NCBI GenBank assembly: GCA_030597505.1
Contig: JAUVRS010000117.1
Location: 1-7,565, forward strand
Source of the DNA: Desulfobacteraceae bacterium
GTDB lineage: Bacteria; Desulfobacterota; DSM-4660; Desulfatiglandales; Desulfatiglandaceae
Length of the DNA stretch: 7,565 nt
Reading direction: 5' to 3'
This document shows positions 6,304-7,565 of this stretch, piece after piece (the stretch's first letter is position 1; each line of letters begins with the position of its first letter). The notes below the pieces were generated by a model. That model worked only from the letters and a program-made list of their open reading frames with translations. It ran no database searches and was not told the origin of the DNA. A program made the translations under genes and the position numbers.

Positions 6304-7565
6304 TCATTGTTTGCCTGTTTTTTCAATTCGTACGGCGCACACCTTCAATTCAGGGATTTTTGCAATGGGATCCAAGGCAGCATTGGTAAGCAGATTCACG
6401 GCTGCGTCAGCGTAGTGAAACGGTATAAAGAGGGTCCCTTTAAAAGCTCGGTCAGATATATTGGCCCGGGCTGTCATTTCACCTCTTCTTGAAGTCACTT
6501 TCAGAAAATCTCCCTCACGAACTCCATATGTCACGGCGTCTTCCCAGGCGATTTCCACAAAACACTCAGGTGCCAGTTCATTTAACCCTTTGCTCTTCAT
6601 GGTCATGGTTCCGGTATGATACTGGTAAAGCACCCGACCCGTTGTCAAAAACAACGGAAATTTTTTATCGGGAATTTCGGCGGGTGGTACATAATCTATG
6701 GGGTGAAAGATCCCAAGCCCACAGGTGAATTCGTCCATATGCAGACAGGGAGTTCCGGGGTGATCGGTCCCGGTACACGGCCAGTGTATCCCTTCCTTTT
6801 CTAAACGATCAAATCGGATACCGCAATAAGACGACGTCACCCCAGCAATCTCTTCCATGATGTCTTGGGCAGTCCGGTAAGACATGGGGCAACCCATCAG
6901 ATTGGACAAATCTGAAATGATCTTCCAATCTTCCCGGGCCTGACCCGGCGGCTGCACCGCTTTCCGTACCATCTGTATTTTTCGCTCTGTGTTGGTGAAA
7001 GTGCCCTCTTTTTCGGAAAAACACGCGGAAGGCAGTACCACATCCGCCATCTCCGCCGTCTCGGTAAGAAAGATATCCTGAACCACCAGAAAATCCAACT
7101 TCTCCAGAGCCCTTTTGTCATGGTTGAGATCGGGGTCTGAAACCATAGGGTTTTCACCGACGATATACATCGCCTTGAGGTCGCCTTCGTGGGCTTTCTC
7201 CATCATCGCAGTGGCAGTGAGACCCGGCCTCTCGGGCAATTGTTCAACGTTCCAGGCCTTTTCCATTTTGGATCTTGCCACCGGGTCATCCACTTTCTGA
7301 TAGCCCGTATACACGTTGGGAAGCCCTCCCATATCACAGGCCCCCTGAACGTTGTTCTGTCCTCGCAATGGATTGACGCCCCCTCCCCTGACCCCAACGT
7401 TCCCGCACAACATGGCAAGATTGGCAAGGGATTTGACAGCGTCTGGCCCGCTGATGTGCTGGGTAATGCCCATGGCATAAATAATGGAAGCAGCTTGTCC
7501 GCCCGCATATAACCGGGCCGCTTCTATCAACTGTTTTCCAGGTATTCCGGTGATTTTTTCCACAT
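6304..7565 (-). CDS. fdhA: Formate dehydrogenase catalytic (alpha) subunit, C-terminal part, runs off right edge
   Basis: Molybdenum or tungsten bis-MGD enzyme interconverting formate and CO2. About 420 C-terminal codons are visible; the frame is open to the edge, and the GTG at 7563 is an internal valine codon, not a start. Fragment residues 61-82 include GVNPLRGQNNVQGACDMGG, diagnostic of the FdhA/FdhF branch of the molybdopterin family. ADVVLPSACFSEKEGTFTN (173-191) and TERKIQ are cofactor-domain motifs. From about 305, the MopB C-terminal domain contains LTTGR, QYHTGTMT (314-321), RRGE and PFHYADAAVNLLTNAALDP (381-399). The active-site Sec or Cys and any N-terminal NuoG-like iron-sulfur domains lie outside the window. 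It is the first visible gene of the operon with the NuoE- and NuoF-like genes, which point to NAD(H) as electron partner rather than a membrane cytochrome. Confidence 0.95.
   Translation of the reverse strand, partial: VEKITGIPGKQLIEAARLYAGGQAASIIYAMGITQHISGPDAVKSLANLAMLCGNVGVRGGGVNPLRGQNNVQGACDMGGLPNVYTGYQKVDDPVARSKMEKAWNVEQLPERPGLTATAMMEKAHEGDLKAMYIVGENPMVSDPDLNHDKRALEKLDFLVVQDIFLTETAEMADVVLPSACFSEKEGTFTNTERKIQMVRKAVQPPGQAREDWKIISDLSNLMGCPMSYRTAQDIMEEIAGVTSSYCGIRFDRLEKEGIHWPCTGTDHPGTPCLHMDEFTCGLGIFHPIDYVPPAEIPDKKFPLFLTTGRVLYQYHTGTMTMKSKGLNELAPECFVEIAWEDAVTYGVREGDFLKVTSRRGEMTARANISDRAFKGTLFIPFHYADAAVNLLTNAALDPIAKIPELKVCAVRIEKTGKQ

Overview
All supported genes lie on the minus strand, so transcription runs from high to low coordinates. 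The window falls into two blocks. The first is energy metabolism (7565 to 3783): the 3' part of a molybdopterin formate dehydrogenase catalytic subunit, a NuoE/HydC-type [2Fe-2S] subunit, and a large NuoF/HydB-type flavin and iron-sulfur subunit. The second is housekeeping: hpt (hypoxanthine phosphoribosyltransferase), then a promoter-led cluster of yceD (DUF177), rpmF (ribosomal protein L32), a relic of plsX, fabG, acpP and the 5' part of fabF.

The gene content suggests an anaerobic Gram-negative bacterium. A soluble FdhA with separate NuoE- and NuoF-like partners, together with a yceD-rpmF-fab cluster, would fit a sulfate-reducing or syntrophic member of the former Deltaproteobacteria (Desulfobacterota). 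This is inference from family knowledge; there is no rRNA or other decisive marker in the window.

The three redox genes probably form one enzyme that interconverts formate and CO2 with NAD(H). The NuoF-like protein has an N-terminal thioredoxin-like [2Fe-2S] domain and a C-terminal 2x[4Fe-4S] ferredoxin domain. This is the architecture of HydB-type subunits in electron-bifurcating hydrogenases and formate dehydrogenases, so ferredoxin may be a second partner.

The fatty-acid cluster makes the acyl carrier protein, the ketoacyl-ACP reductase and the condensing enzyme FabF. Between rpmF and fabG, where many bacteria carry plsX and often fabH and fabD, there are only about 330 bases. These begin with 27 codons resembling the PlsX N-terminus, then a stop, then sequence with no recognisable gene. 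This looks like deletion of plsX and possibly neighbours, and is the most unusual feature of the window. I see no mobile element, CRISPR array, tRNA or rRNA, and no convincing plus-strand gene.
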